Under the pieces are notes generated by a model. That model saw nothing but the letters and a program-made list of their open reading frames with translations, was not told the origin of the DNA and did not search any database. From contig NZ_KI440837.1 of the NCBI RefSeq assembly GCF_000474945.1, positions 62,001 through 126,000 on the forward strand: 64,000 nt of DNA, read 5' to 3'. Each line of letters starts with the position of its first letter. Position 1 is the first letter of the stretch. The translations under genes were made by a program, and so were the position numbers. Below are positions 38,517 through 47,612 of this stretch, one piece after another. The stretch is from Solimonas soli DSM 21787 (GTDB taxonomy: Bacteria; Pseudomonadota; Gammaproteobacteria; Nevskiales; Nevskiaceae).

Positions 38517-40145
38517 ATGAATGCGTCGATGGTCGTGGCGGCCTTGCCGCGTGGGCATGCCTGGTTGCGCCGTTTTGGCATCGCCTTCAGTACTGGCGTG
38601 GTGCTGGGCGCCTATGCCGTCCTCGATGCCGGCTGGCGCGATTCGCTCAAGGCAGCGCTGGTTTTCGTTCTGGGCGCCTATCCGCTGTGCCGCCTGCTGC
38701 AAGGCCGCGCCTTGCGCATCAGCTACAGCATCTGGGCGACGCTGTTCGCGCTCGACGTCGGCATCAAGGCCTTCCTGATCGAGGTCTACCAGACCGAGCC
38801 GGATGCGGTGCTGGTCATCGACGCGATCAGCAATACGACGAGCGACGAGAGCGTCGAATTCGTCCAGCAGTACGCGCCGCTGCTCATGCAGTACGTGCTC
38901 GCCGCCGCCGTGGTCCTGGCCTTGCTGCTGTGGCTGCGGCCGAATGCCGTGCCGATGCTGCGGCAAAAGGCGCGCTGGGCGGTCGTCGTGCTGGTGCTGT
39001 TCCTCGGCCTGCACGCCAACCCGACGTTCCGCCGTTCCAATCCCGCGGTGTTCTGGCCGACCCAGCTGCTGCACTACCAGCACTTCCAGGACAAGCTCGC
39101 GCAGCTCGATGACAAGCGGCGCATCGCCGAACAGAAGCTGCCGCAGTGGGCGCCGGTCTACGTCGGCCCGCAACAGCACACCGTCGCCGTGGTGCTCGGC
39201 GAAAGCACCAACCGCTGGAACTGGCAGCTCTACGGTTATCCGCGCGCCACCACGCCGCAGCTGATGCGCGAAGCCAGGGATGCGCTGGTGTTCCGCGACG
39301 TGATTTCCGGCGCCAGCGGCACCGTCGCCTCGTTCCGCCTGATGCTGACGCCGGCCGAACTCGACAACCGTCTCGACGACGAGGCCGAGCCGAGCGTCGT
39401 GCTGCTCGCCAAGGCGGCCGGCTACAAGACCTTCTGGATCTCCAACCAGCAGGATCGCTTCATCAATCCGCGCTTCGCCGCGGAAGCCGACGTCGTGCAC
39501 CTGGTCAATGTCGGCGGCGGCCGCGGCGACCGCAAGCTCGACGAAGGCGTGCTGCCGTTCTGGGACGAGGCACTGCGCGACCCGGCGCCGCGCAAGATGA
39601 TCTTCGTGCATCTGCTCGGCGCGCACCCGCACTACGAAATGCGCTCGCCGCCGAACTTCCACCGCTTCTCCGGCAGCGACGATGCGGTGATCGAGCAGAT
39701 GCGCAAGGACGGCCGTTCGCCGTGGGTGCGCCTGCAGCGCAACAGCTACGACAACGCCATGCTGTACCAGGACACCGTCATCGCCCGCCTGCTGCACAGC
39801 TTCAAGGCGGACGTCGGCGCCCAGTCCGGTGCCTTCCTGTTCACGTCCGACCATGCCCAGGAAGTCGGCCATACCCGCGATTTCGCGGGGCATTCGCTGA
39901 GCGAAGCCGGCATGACGGTGCCGTTCTTCGTGTGGATGTCGCCGCGCCCGGACGCCGCCACGGCGGTCGCCCTCGAACGGCGGCCTTTCCAGACCGACGT
40001 GCTCGACTGGGCGCTGCTCGATCTGGCGCGCATCCAGACGCGCCTGGACCGCCCGCAGCTCGACCTGTTCAGCCCGCGCTTCATTGCGCAGACCCGCCTG
40101 ATCGGCGACAAGCCTTACACACCGTCGCAGCGCCGACACGATTGA
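38517..40145 (+). CDS. Phosphoethanolamine transferase-like sulfatase-family membrane protein
   Basis: A 542-residue inner-membrane enzyme of the EptA/CptA class, which transfers phosphoethanolamine from phosphatidylethanolamine to lipid A or core sugars. The first 165 residues have about four to five hydrophobic segments. The periplasmic domain has the catalytic nucleophile Thr231 in VVLGESTNRWNWQLYGYPRA, then ASGTVASFRLMLTP, HLLGAHPHYEMRSP, and the metal-binding SDHAQEVGHTRDFAGHSL. The last reads SDHAQE where EptA proteins have SDHGES, a noticeable variation. It lies between pepA and holC and probably belongs to that transcript. Acceptor substrate unknown. Confidence 0.8.
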   Translation: MNASMVVAALPRGHAWLRRFGIAFSTGVVLGAYAVLDAGWRDSLKAALVFVLGAYPLCRLLQGRALRISYSIWATLFALDVGIKAFLIEVYQTEPDAVLVIDAISNTTSDESVEFVQQYAPLLMQYVLAAAVVLALLLWLRPNAVPMLRQKARWAVVVLVLFLGLHANPTFRRSNPAVFWPTQLLHYQHFQDKLAQLDDKRRIAEQKLPQWAPVYVGPQQHTVAVVLGESTNRWNWQLYGYPRATTPQLMREARDALVFRDVISGASGTVASFRLMLTPAELDNRLDDEAEPSVVLLAKAAGYKTFWISNQQDRFINPRFAAEADVVHLVNVGGGRGDRKLDEGVLPFWDEALRDPAPRKMIFVHLLGAHPHYEMRSPPNFHRFSGSDDAVIEQMRKDGRSPWVRLQRNSYDNAMLYQDTVIARLLHSFKADVGAQSGAFLFTSDHAQEVGHTRDFAGHSLSEAGMTVPFFVWMSPRPDAATAVALERRPFQTDVLDWALLDLARIQTRLDRPQLDLFSPRFIAQTRLIGDKPYTPSQRRHD

Positions 40146-40163
40146 AGGCGGCATAATGCCGCC

Positions 40164-40601
40164 ATGACGCGGATCGATTTCTACATCCTGCCGGAGGGCG
40201 CGGCGCCCGCCGGCACGCAGGTGCTGACCGCCTGCAAGCTCTGCGACAAGGCGATCGCCGCCGGCCATCGCATCTACGCCAACGTGCCCGACGCCGCCGT
40301 CGCCGAAGACCTCGACGTCGCCCTGTGGACCGTCCGCCAGGGCGGCTTCATCGCGCACGAGCGCTACGCCGGCGGATCGCTGGCGGAACCGCTGCCGACG
40401 GTGCTCATCGGCCACGTCGAACCGCCGGACAGCCATCACGGCGTGATGCTCAACCTCGGCCTCGAAGTTCCCGACTTCTTCAGCCGCTTCGAGCGCGTGC
40501 TGGAGATCGTCGCGCCCGATGCCCAGGGCCGCGCGAAATCGCGCGAGCGCTACCGCTACTACCGCGACCGCGGCTACGAACTGGCGACCCACAATCTATG
40601 A
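40164..40601 (+). CDS. holC: DNA polymerase III chi subunit
   Basis: HolC links the clamp loader to single-stranded-DNA-binding protein. The 145-residue protein (E. coli 147) begins MTRIDFYILPEGAAPAG, with CKLCDKAIAAGHRIYANVPD (about 25-44), DVALWTVRQGGFIAHERY, and the NLGLEVPDFFSRFERVLEIV core. Its TGA overlaps the following lipoprotein start in ATGA. holC before valS is the standard order in proteobacteria. Confidence 0.94.
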   Translation: MTRIDFYILPEGAAPAGTQVLTACKLCDKAIAAGHRIYANVPDAAVAEDLDVALWTVRQGGFIAHERYAGGSLAEPLPTVLIGHVEPPDSHHGVMLNLGLEVPDFFSRFERVLEIVAPDAQGRAKSRERYRYYRDRGYELATHNL

Positions 40602-40966
40602 ACCGCACCCTGCTGCCGATGCTCCTGCTGCCGCTCGCCCTCGGCGCCTGCAGTTATTTCAGCCAGACGCCGGATTCGGCGCTCGTCACGCGCGTCCACC
40701 AGGAAATCCCGGTCGGCGTCAGTACCGATGACGCCGAGATCAAGCTCGGCGCCATGGATTTCGCCTGCTCGCCGGTTCTCAAGCATGGCGCCTACACCGA
40801 CGAGCGCGGCGTCGATCACGAGAACGCGCGCTACATGCAGTGCCTGCGCAAGCCCTCGCGCATCGGCTTTGCCTGCGAGAACCGCGATCAGGTGCTGATC
40901 GTGCCGACGGCGGACGGCAAGGTCGGTTCGATCGACGTGATCCGCGGGCCGAACTGCCAGCCGTAA
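40598..40966 (+). CDS. Small lipoprotein of unknown function
   Basis: A 122-residue putative lipoprotein: signal MNRTLLPMLLLPLALGAC with lipobox LGAC (Cys18). The mature part contains four further cysteines (FACSPVL, MQCLRKP, FACENRD, NCQP) that could make two periplasmic disulfides. I do not recognise the family. It is translationally coupled to holC and precedes valS by 114 bp, where a TAAAAT (about 41014) is the only promoter-like element and has no clear -35. Confidence 0.72.
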   Translation: MNRTLLPMLLLPLALGACSYFSQTPDSALVTRVHQEIPVGVSTDDAEIKLGAMDFACSPVLKHGAYTDERGVDHENARYMQCLRKPSRIGFACENRDQVLIVPTADGKVGSIDVIRGPNCQP

Positions 40967-41080
40967 AGCCTTGGCCGCGTCGCGCCACGCGCGCGGCGTC
41001 CCGCGGACCCTCTAAAATGAGCGCCCTTTGCGCACGGCCCGCCCTGCGCGCCGTACCGCCGACCCCATAAGAAGATCTGC

Positions 41081-43906
41081 ATGGACAAGACTTTCGAACC
41101 GCGCGACATCGAAGCCCGCTGGCGCGAGACCTGGGAGCGCGACGGCTGCTACGCGCCGTCCGGCCACGGCGAGCCGTACAGCATCATGATCCCGCCGCCG
41201 AACGTCACCGGCACGCTGCACATGGGCCATGCCTTCCAGCACACGGTGATGGACGCGCTGACCCGGCACGCGCGCATGTCGGGCAAGGACACCCTGTGGC
41301 AGCCGGGCACCGATCACGCCGGCATCGCCACGCAGATGGTCGTCGAGCGCAACCTCAAGCTGGCCGGCGAGCCGGCGCGCCTCGAGCTCGGCCGCGACAA
41401 GTTCGTCGAGAAAGTCTGGGAGTGGAAGAAATATTCGGCCGGCACCATCGGCGGCCAGATCCGCCGCATGGGTTCGAGCGTCGACTGGTCGCGCGAAGCG
41501 TTCACCATGGACCCGGCGTACTCGAAGGCGGTCATCGAGCACTTCGTGAAGCTCTACGAGGCCGGCCTGATCTACCGCGGCAAGCGCCTCGTCAACTGGG
41601 ACCCGGTGCTGCTGACGGCGATCTCCGATCTCGAAGTCGTCAGCGAGGAGGAGAACGGCAAGCTCTGGCATTTCCGCTACCCGCTGGCGCACGGCGCGAA
41701 GACCGCCGACGGCAAGGACTACATCGTCGTCGCCACCACGCGCCCGGAAACCATGCTCGGCGACACCGCGGTCGCCGTGCATCCGCAGGACGAGCGCTAT
41801 CAGCATCTGGTCGGCAAGACCGTGCGGCTGCCGCTGGTTGATCGCGAAATTCCGATCGTCGCCGACGACTACGTCGATCGCGAGTTCGGCACCGGCTGCG
41901 TGAAGATCACGCCGGCGCACGACTTCAATGACTACGCGCTCGGCCAGCGTCACCAGCTGCCGCTGATCAACATCCTGACGCCGACCGCGACGATCAACGA
42001 CGAAGCGCCGCAGGTCTATCGCGGCCTCGACCGCTACGTCGCGCGCAAGAAGATCGTCGCCGATCTCGAGGCGCTCGGCCTCGTCGACAAGATCGACGAT
42101 CACAAGCTCAAGGTGCCGCGCGGCGATCGCAGCGGTGCGGTCGTCGAGCCGTATCTGACCGACCAGTGGTTCGTCGACCTGACGCGCGAGACGCGCCACG
42201 ATGGCCAGCCCGGCCCGGGCGGCCTCGTCGCGATCACCAAACCGGCGATCGAGGCGGTCGAATCCGGCCGCATCCGCTTCGTGCCCGACAACTGGAAGAC
42301 CACGTACTTCCAGTGGCTCAACAACATCCAGGACTGGTGCATCAGCCGCCAGCTGTGGTGGGGACACCGCATTCCGGCCTGGTTCGACGACGCCGGCAAG
42401 GTGTACGTTGCGCGCGACGAAGCCGAGGTGCGCGCCAAGTACGGCCTCGCGGCGAACGTCGCGCTGAAGCAGGACGAAGACGTCTTCGACACCTGGTTCA
42501 GCTCCGACATCTGGCCGATGGCGACGCTCGGCTGGCCCGAGCAGACCGAGGCGCTGAAGAAATGGTATCCGAGTTCGGTGCTGGTCACCGGCTTCGACAT
42601 CATCTTCTTCTGGGTCGCGCGCATGGTGATGATGGGCCAGTACTTCCAGCATGAGGTGCCGTTCCGCGAGGTCTACATCACCGGCCTGGTGCGCGATCCG
42701 GAAGGCAACAAGATGTCGAAGTCGAAGGGCAACGTCCTCGACCCGCTCGACGTGGTCGACGGCATCTCGCTCGACGAGCTCGTGAAGAAGCGCACGACCG
42801 GCCTGATGAAGCCGGAGACCGCGCCGAAGATCGAAGCCAAGACCCGCAAGGATTATCCGAACGGCATCGAGGCGGTCGGCGTCGACGCGCTGCGCTTCAC
42901 CTTCGCCGCGCTGGCGACGCAGGGCCGCGACATCCGTTTCGACGCCGGCCGCGCCGCCGGCTATCGCAACTTCTGCAACAAGATCTGGAACGCGGCGCGC
43001 TACGTGCTGATGAACGCGGAAGGCCAGGACGTCGGCCTCGACGCCTCGCTGCCGGTCGAGCTGTCCGACGCCGATCGCTGGATCATCTCCAAGCTGCAGA
43101 AGCTCGAAGCCGAGGCCGCCGGACATTTCGCGAGCTATCGCTTCGACCTGCTCGCCACGGCGCTCTACCAGTTCATCTGGAACGAGTACTGCGACTGGTA
43201 CCTGGAGCTGAGCAAACCGGCGCTGCAGCAGGGCAGCGAGGCACAGCAGCGCGGCACGCGCCGCACGCTGCTGCGCGTGCTCGAAGCCTGGCTGCGCCTG
43301 CTGCATCCGCTGATGCCGTTCATCACCGAGGAAATCTGGCAGCGCGTCGCACCCTTGGCCGGCGTCGAGGGCAAGACCATCATGCTGCAGCCCTACCCGG
43401 TCGCCAATGCCGGGCGCATCGACGAAGCCGCCGAAGCCGACATCGAGTGGCTGAAGGCTTTCATCCTCGGCGTGCGGCAGATTCGCGGCGAGATGAATAT
43501 CGCGCCCGGCAAGCCGCTGCCGCTGCTGGTCCAGAACGCCGGCAACGAAGACCGCGCGCGCCTGGCGAAGATGCAGAAGGCCATCGAGTTCCTCGCCCGC
43601 GTCGAGACGCCGCGCATGCTCGCCGCGAACGAAGAAGCCCCGCAGTCGGCGACCGCGCTGCTCGGCACCACCAAGCTGCTGGTGCCGATGGCCGGCCTGA
43701 TCGACAAGGACGCCGAACTGGCGCGCCTCGCCAAGCAGATCGTCAAGCTCGAGAGCGACCTCGAAAAAACCAGCGCGCGCATCGCCAACCCGAGCTTCGG
43801 CAAGGCGCCGCAAGCGGTGCAGCAGCAGGCGCGCGATCTGAACGCCAAGCAGCAGGCCGACATCGCCGCGCTGAAGGAACAGGAAGCGCGCATCCGCGCG
43901 CTGTAA
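41081..43906 (+). CDS. valS: Valyl-tRNA synthetase
   Basis: A class I aminoacyl-tRNA synthetase of 941 residues (E. coli 951). The HIGH box is HMGH (47-50) in [10 protein letters not shown], the KMSKS box is NKMSKSKGN (near 543-551), and the editing domain contains [19 protein letters not shown]-terminal coiled-coil ([20 protein letters not shown]) is the tRNA-binding arm of ValRS. The ATG at 41081 starts [16 protein letters not shown] with a weak AAGAAG site. It ends just before an inverted repeat shared with the convergent patatin gene. Confidence 0.97.
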   Translation: MDKTFEPRDIEARWRETWERDGCYAPSGHGEPYSIMIPPPNVTGTLHMGHAFQHTVMDALTRHARMSGKDTLWQPGTDHAGIATQMVVERNLKLAGEPARLELGRDKFVEKVWEWKKYSAGTIGGQIRRMGSSVDWSREAFTMDPAYSKAVIEHFVKLYEAGLIYRGKRLVNWDPVLLTAISDLEVVSEEENGKLWHFRYPLAHGAKTADGKDYIVVATTRPETMLGDTAVAVHPQDERYQHLVGKTVRLPLVDREIPIVADDYVDREFGTGCVKITPAHDFNDYALGQRHQLPLINILTPTATINDEAPQVYRGLDRYVARKKIVADLEALGLVDKIDDHKLKVPRGDRSGAVVEPYLTDQWFVDLTRETRHDGQPGPGGLVAITKPAIEAVESGRIRFVPDNWKTTYFQWLNNIQDWCISRQLWWGHRIPAWFDDAGKVYVARDEAEVRAKYGLAANVALKQDEDVFDTWFSSDIWPMATLGWPEQTEALKKWYPSSVLVTGFDIIFFWVARMVMMGQYFQHEVPFREVYITGLVRDPEGNKMSKSKGNVLDPLDVVDGISLDELVKKRTTGLMKPETAPKIEAKTRKDYPNGIEAVGVDALRFTFAALATQGRDIRFDAGRAAGYRNFCNKIWNAARYVLMNAEGQDVGLDASLPVELSDADRWIISKLQKLEAEAAGHFASYRFDLLATALYQFIWNEYCDWYLELSKPALQQGSEAQQRGTRRTLLRVLEAWLRLLHPLMPFITEEIWQRVAPLAGVEGKTIMLQPYPVANAGRIDEAAEADIEWLKAFILGVRQIRGEMNIAPGKPLPLLVQNAGNEDRARLAKMQKAIEFLARVETPRMLAANEEAPQSATALLGTTKLLVPMAGLIDKDAELARLAKQIVKLESDLEKTSARIANPSFGKAPQAVQQQARDLNAKQQADIAALKEQEARIRAL

Positions 43907-43914
43907 GCGGCGTC

Positions 43915-43988
43915 AACCACGGATTACACAGAGCACACCGATCAAAAGGGCGGAGACCTTTTCCGTGTCATCTGTGCAATCTGTGGTT
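43915..43988. repeat. Imperfect inverted repeat between valS and the patatin gene
   Basis: AACCACGGATTACACAGA (43915-43932) and TCTGTGCAATCTGTGGTT (43971-43988) are inverted with 16 of 18 matches. The right arm ends on the first base of the patatin stop codon. This ACCACAGATTACACAGA-type sequence resembles dispersed intergenic repeats common in proteobacteria. It sits between convergent genes and may act as a bidirectional terminator; that is inference. Confidence 0.55.
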
Positions 43989-45499
43989 CATCTTTTGCCG
44001 TTCTCCGTGCTGCGCACGACGCGCAGCTCCGGCCGCTTGACGAGGCGGTCGCCGCTGCCCGGCAGCGGCTGCAGCTGCTCCAGCGTGCGCACGCACTGAT
44101 CGAGCGTCTGGCTGATCAGGGTCTGGTTGCGGATCATCTCGATGCGCGGCCAGGTCGCGCGTTCGCCTTCGAGCATGAAGCGCTTGACCGATTCCATCGA
44201 CGGATTGGCGGTGACGTTGACGTACCGCCAGAGGCTGACCTCCGGCAGGATGTTGATGTTGCCGCGATAGTCCTGCTCGAGGATCGACGAGGCGGTGTCC
44301 AACGTGCGGCGCACGCCGCCGCCGACCGGCAGGTTCTGCCGCACCAGGTCGACGAGACTCTTGCTCTGCCCGCGCAGCGTCGAATAGATGTAGTCGCGCG
44401 CCGAGTTGCGCAGGCCCTGCTCGCCCGGCTCGCGCTGGTGCGAGACGAAGGGCAGCACGTGCGGATTGGTCTGGCTGACGATGAAGTGGTTGACGTTGTG
44501 CAGGCGACGCATGCGCAGGATCGGCAGGTCGGACTTCAGCGAGCCGTCGTTCCAGCGCAGCAGCGGCATGTACGGCACGCGCTCGTTGCGCTCGTCCTGC
44601 GTCATCAGCATGACCGGCGGGAACAGCAGCGGCACCGCGCAGGACGCCAGCACCGCCTCGCGCACATAGAGATACGGGAAGGTCAGATAGTTCAGCAGGC
44701 GTGGCTGCTGGTTGGTGCCGGCCGGCGACACGGTGATGTTGATGGTGCGGCCGGACAGCTGCTGCGCCTGTTCGAAGGTCAGATCGCGCACGTTGGCGGC
44801 GATCGCCTTGCGCAGCTGCTCCTGATCCATCAGCGCGCGGCGGCGGATGACGTCGCGCAGCGGCTGGATGCGCCAGAAGTGGTAGTAGGCGGCGTCCGGA
44901 TCGAGCAGTTCCTCGACTTCGTGCGCGGCGCGCGTACCGACCGTCGCGCAGACCACCGAGCCCGCCGACGAGCCCGACATGATCGGCGGCACGAGGCTTT
45001 CGCGATACAGCGCCTTGACCACGCCGACGTGGAACAGGCCCAGCGTCGCGCCGCCCGACAGCATCAGCGCGGAGCGCCCGTAGCTGAGCGCGATGTCGTT
45101 GAAGAATTTCAGCTTGGCCGCGTGCGGCAGTTCCGGCAGCTCGGTGTCGCAGACCCATTGCAGGGCGGTGGCGACTTCCTTGGCGTACTCGGCGACGAGC
45201 TGCTTGGTGCCGACCCTCGCGCGCGCATAAAGGCGCGGATTGCCGAGATTGCCGAGATTCCAGTGCAGGCCCTGGCGCAGATGATGGACGAGCTTGGCGA
45301 CCGCGTTCTGCTCGCGGTACTGGCGGATCTGGCGCAGGCGCGAGCGGATCAGGCGCCAGTCGTAGTCGTCCGAGGCTTCGTCGAGCTTCCACTCGTCCCA
45401 GCCCTCGCGGCGATCCAGCTCCTCGGCGGCCTGACGCCACTGCGCATACGTCGTCGCCTCGCGCATCTCGTGCAGCAGCTGGCGGTTTCTCGAGTCCAT
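43988..45499 (-). CDS. Patatin-like phospholipase with DUF3336 domain
   Basis: A 503-residue hydrolase. Residues 1 to about 140 are a DUF3336-type region (WRQAAEELDRREGWDEWKLD). The patatin domain follows, with the oxyanion loop SGGATLGLFHVGV (about 148-160), the nucleophile Ser178 in GSSAGS, and the catalytic-Asp motif WNDGSLKSD in the second half. Proteins of this architecture hydrolyse triacylglycerol or phospholipids; the bacterial substrate is unknown. Start ATG 45497-45499 has GGAG 6 bases upstream. It converges with valS and diverges from moxR. Confidence 0.87.
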   Translation of the reverse strand: MDSRNRQLLHEMREATTYAQWRQAAEELDRREGWDEWKLDEASDDYDWRLIRSRLRQIRQYREQNAVAKLVHHLRQGLHWNLGNLGNPRLYARARVGTKQLVAEYAKEVATALQWVCDTELPELPHAAKLKFFNDIALSYGRSALMLSGGATLGLFHVGVVKALYRESLVPPIMSGSSAGSVVCATVGTRAAHEVEELLDPDAAYYHFWRIQPLRDVIRRRALMDQEQLRKAIAANVRDLTFEQAQQLSGRTINITVSPAGTNQQPRLLNYLTFPYLYVREAVLASCAVPLLFPPVMLMTQDERNERVPYMPLLRWNDGSLKSDLPILRMRRLHNVNHFIVSQTNPHVLPFVSHQREPGEQGLRNSARDYIYSTLRGQSKSLVDLVRQNLPVGGGVRRTLDTASSILEQDYRGNINILPEVSLWRYVNVTANPSMESVKRFMLEGERATWPRIEMIRNQTLISQTLDQCVRTLEQLQPLPGSGDRLVKRPELRVVRSTENGKR

Positions 45500-45681
45500 T
45501 GCGGCTCCGGTGCCAATCGAATGAGCGGTATGGTGGGCGCAGGACTGCGCGCTCGCAAGCCGCACACGCGCCGCGCCGCCGTCGCCGATGCGGGTCCGCT
45601 GCACCGCTCGTCCGGAGCGATCGCCGTCGTGCAGGTACACTCCTTGCAGCCCGCCGGAAAAACATCAACGAGAATCCCGAC

Positions 45682-46593
45682 ATGAGTGCATCCGTCGCCT
45701 CGGTGCTGCAGAGCCTCAACCAGATCATCCTCGGCAAGGACGCGCCGCTGCGCCTCGTGCTCGCCTGCCTGCTGGCGCGCGGCCACCTGCTCATCGAAGA
45801 CGTGCCGGGCATGGGCAAGACCACGCTGGCGCTGGCCCTGGCGCGCGTGCTCGGCCTGCACTTCCAGCGCGTGCAGTTCACCAGCGATCTGCTGCCCGCC
45901 GACATCCTCGGCGTCTCGGTCTTCGAAACCGCGACCGGCGGTTTCCGCTTCGTGCCGGGCCCGATCTTCGCGCAGCTGGTGCTGGCCGACGAGGTGAACC
46001 GCGCGAGCCCGAAGACGCAGTCGGCGCTGCTCGAGGCCATGGAGGAACGGCAGGTCACCACCGAGGGCGAGACGCGTCCGCTGCCGGAGCCCTTCTTCGT
46101 CATCGCCACGCAGAATCCCGCCTATCAGCTCGGCACCTTCCCGCTGCCGGAATCGCAGCTGGACCGCTTCCTCATGCGCATCTCGCTCGGCTACCCCTCG
46201 GCCGAGGCCGAGCGCCAGCTGCTGCTCGAACGCGAACGCCGCGATCTGCTCGCCGAGCTGACGCCGACGCTGGCGCCGGCGCAGCTCGTCGCGCTGCAGG
46301 AGCAGGTGCGCGCGGTGCGCACGGCACCGGCCCTGGTCGACTACATCCTCGCGCTCGTGCAGCGCACGCGCGAACTGCCGGGCCTGCGTCAGGGCCTCTC
46401 GCCGCGCGCCGGACTGTCGCTGCGCCGCGCCGCGCAGGCCTGGGCGTTCATCGAGGGCCGTAGCGGCGTGATTCCCGAGGACGTGCAGGCCGTGTTCGCC
46501 GCCGTGGTCAATCACCGCCTGATCGTCGCCGCCGAACGCGACGGCGCCGCGACCAGCGCCGCGGAAATCCTCGCCCAGGTCGCGATTCCCTGA
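45682..46593 (+). CDS. MoxR family AAA+ ATPase
   Basis: A 303-residue AAA+ ATPase of the MoxR group. Walker A is VPGMGKTTLA (41-50), Walker B LVLADEVNRASPKTQSALLE (about 95-115), then EERQVTTEG and ATQNPAYQLGTFPLPESQLD. A C-terminal lid domain follows. MoxR proteins act as chaperone-like ATPases that mature or activate partner complexes, here probably the DUF58 and transglutaminase proteins encoded next. The ATG at 45682 begins MSASVASVLQSLNQIILG. The TACACT at 45636 may be its -10. Confidence 0.92.
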   Translation: MSASVASVLQSLNQIILGKDAPLRLVLACLLARGHLLIEDVPGMGKTTLALALARVLGLHFQRVQFTSDLLPADILGVSVFETATGGFRFVPGPIFAQLVLADEVNRASPKTQSALLEAMEERQVTTEGETRPLPEPFFVIATQNPAYQLGTFPLPESQLDRFLMRISLGYPSAEAERQLLLERERRDLLAELTPTLAPAQLVALQEQVRAVRTAPALVDYILALVQRTRELPGLRQGLSPRAGLSLRRAAQAWAFIEGRSGVIPEDVQAVFAAVVNHRLIVAAERDGAATSAAEILAQVAIP

Positions 46594-46604
46594 GCGGACG
46601 CGCC

Positions 46605-47612
46605 ATGCGCCTCTGGCTGATCGCCAAGATCGCCCTGCATCCGCTGCGCTTCATGCAGCAGCGCATCGACGCCTGGGTGCTGGCGCGCGTCAAGCGCCAG
46701 GCCGGACCGATCGCGATTCCGCGCACGCGCGTCTACATCGTGCCGACGCGCTTCGGCTACGGCTTCGCGCTGATGCTGCTGGTGATGCTGCTCGGGGCGA
46801 TGAACTACAGCAACAGCATGGCCTTCCTGCTGACCTTCCTGCTCGCCGGGCTCGGCCTGCTGTGCATGCACCACACGCACGCCAACCTGATGAACCTGCA
46901 GCTGCGCGCCGGCGTCGCGCGGCCGGTGTTCGCCGGCGAGACGGCGCACGTCGAGGTGCGCATCGACAATCCTTCCGCGCAGATGCGGCTGTCGATCGGC
47001 CTGTCCTGGCCGCGCAGCGAGGCCACGGCGACGACGACCGCCGACATCCGCGCGCAGGACAGCGTGCTGCTGCAGCTGCCGCAGCCGGCGCCGCGGCGCG
47101 GCTGGCTGCGCGCCGGCGTATTCAGCGTGTCCACCGAATATCCGCTCGGCCTGTTCCATGCCTGGACCTGGGCCGAACTCGACACGGCGACGCTGGTCTT
47201 CCCCGCGCCCGCCGCGCCGGGCCTCGTGCCGCCGGGCAGCGCCGGCCAGGGCAGCCTCGAACCGAGCCACCGCATCGGCCAGGATGAATTCTCCGGACTG
47301 CGCGCTTACCAGCGCGGCGACACCGCGCGCGCGATCCACTGGAAGAGCCTGCCGAAATCGCCGCAGCCGATGGTCAAGCAGTTCCAGGAGACGCTCGATC
47401 AGGATCTCTGGCTCGAATGGACCAGCCTGCCGCAGCTCGAACGCGAGGCGCGTCTCTCGCAGCTGACGCGCTGGGTGCTCGACGCCGACGCCCTGCAGCG
47501 CCGCTACGGCCTGCGCCTGCCCGGCAAGGTGATCGCGCCGGGCCAGGGTGAGGCGCACCGCTACCAGTGCCTGAAGGCGCTGGCCCTGTTCGACGGCGCG
47601 GCGAAATCATGA
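46605..47612 (+). CDS. DUF58 domain-containing membrane protein
   Basis: A 335-residue protein with two hydrophobic segments near residues 55-75 and 75-95, then a beta-rich region and a DUF58 domain with the hallmark RIGQDEFSGLRAYQRGDTAR followed by AIHWKSLPK (about 224-252). DUF58 proteins have a von-Willebrand-A-like fold and work with MoxR ATPases. It lies 11 bp after moxR and its TGA overlaps the next start in ATGA. The role in peptide or envelope processing is inferred from the operon. Confidence 0.9.
   Translation: MRLWLIAKIALHPLRFMQQRIDAWVLARVKRQAGPIAIPRTRVYIVPTRFGYGFALMLLVMLLGAMNYSNSMAFLLTFLLAGLGLLCMHHTHANLMNLQLRAGVARPVFAGETAHVEVRIDNPSAQMRLSIGLSWPRSEATATTTADIRAQDSVLLQLPQPAPRRGWLRAGVFSVSTEYPLGLFHAWTWAELDTATLVFPAPAAPGLVPPGSAGQGSLEPSHRIGQDEFSGLRAYQRGDTARAIHWKSLPKSPQPMVKQFQETLDQDLWLEWTSLPQLEREARLSQLTRWVLDADALQRRYGLRLPGKVIAPGQGEAHRYQCLKALALFDGAAKS

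Noticed and set aside
36771-40592. Very long open frame of about 1270 codons on the minus strand opposite pepA, the EptA-like gene and holC
   Set aside because: Antisense frame of GC-rich genes; composition is Arg/Ala/His-rich without domains, while the plus-strand genes carry clear catalytic motifs.
41012-43813. Open frame of over 900 codons antisense to valS
   Set aside because: Same effect: codon bias of valS keeps the opposite strand free of stops. No recognisable motif or start signal.
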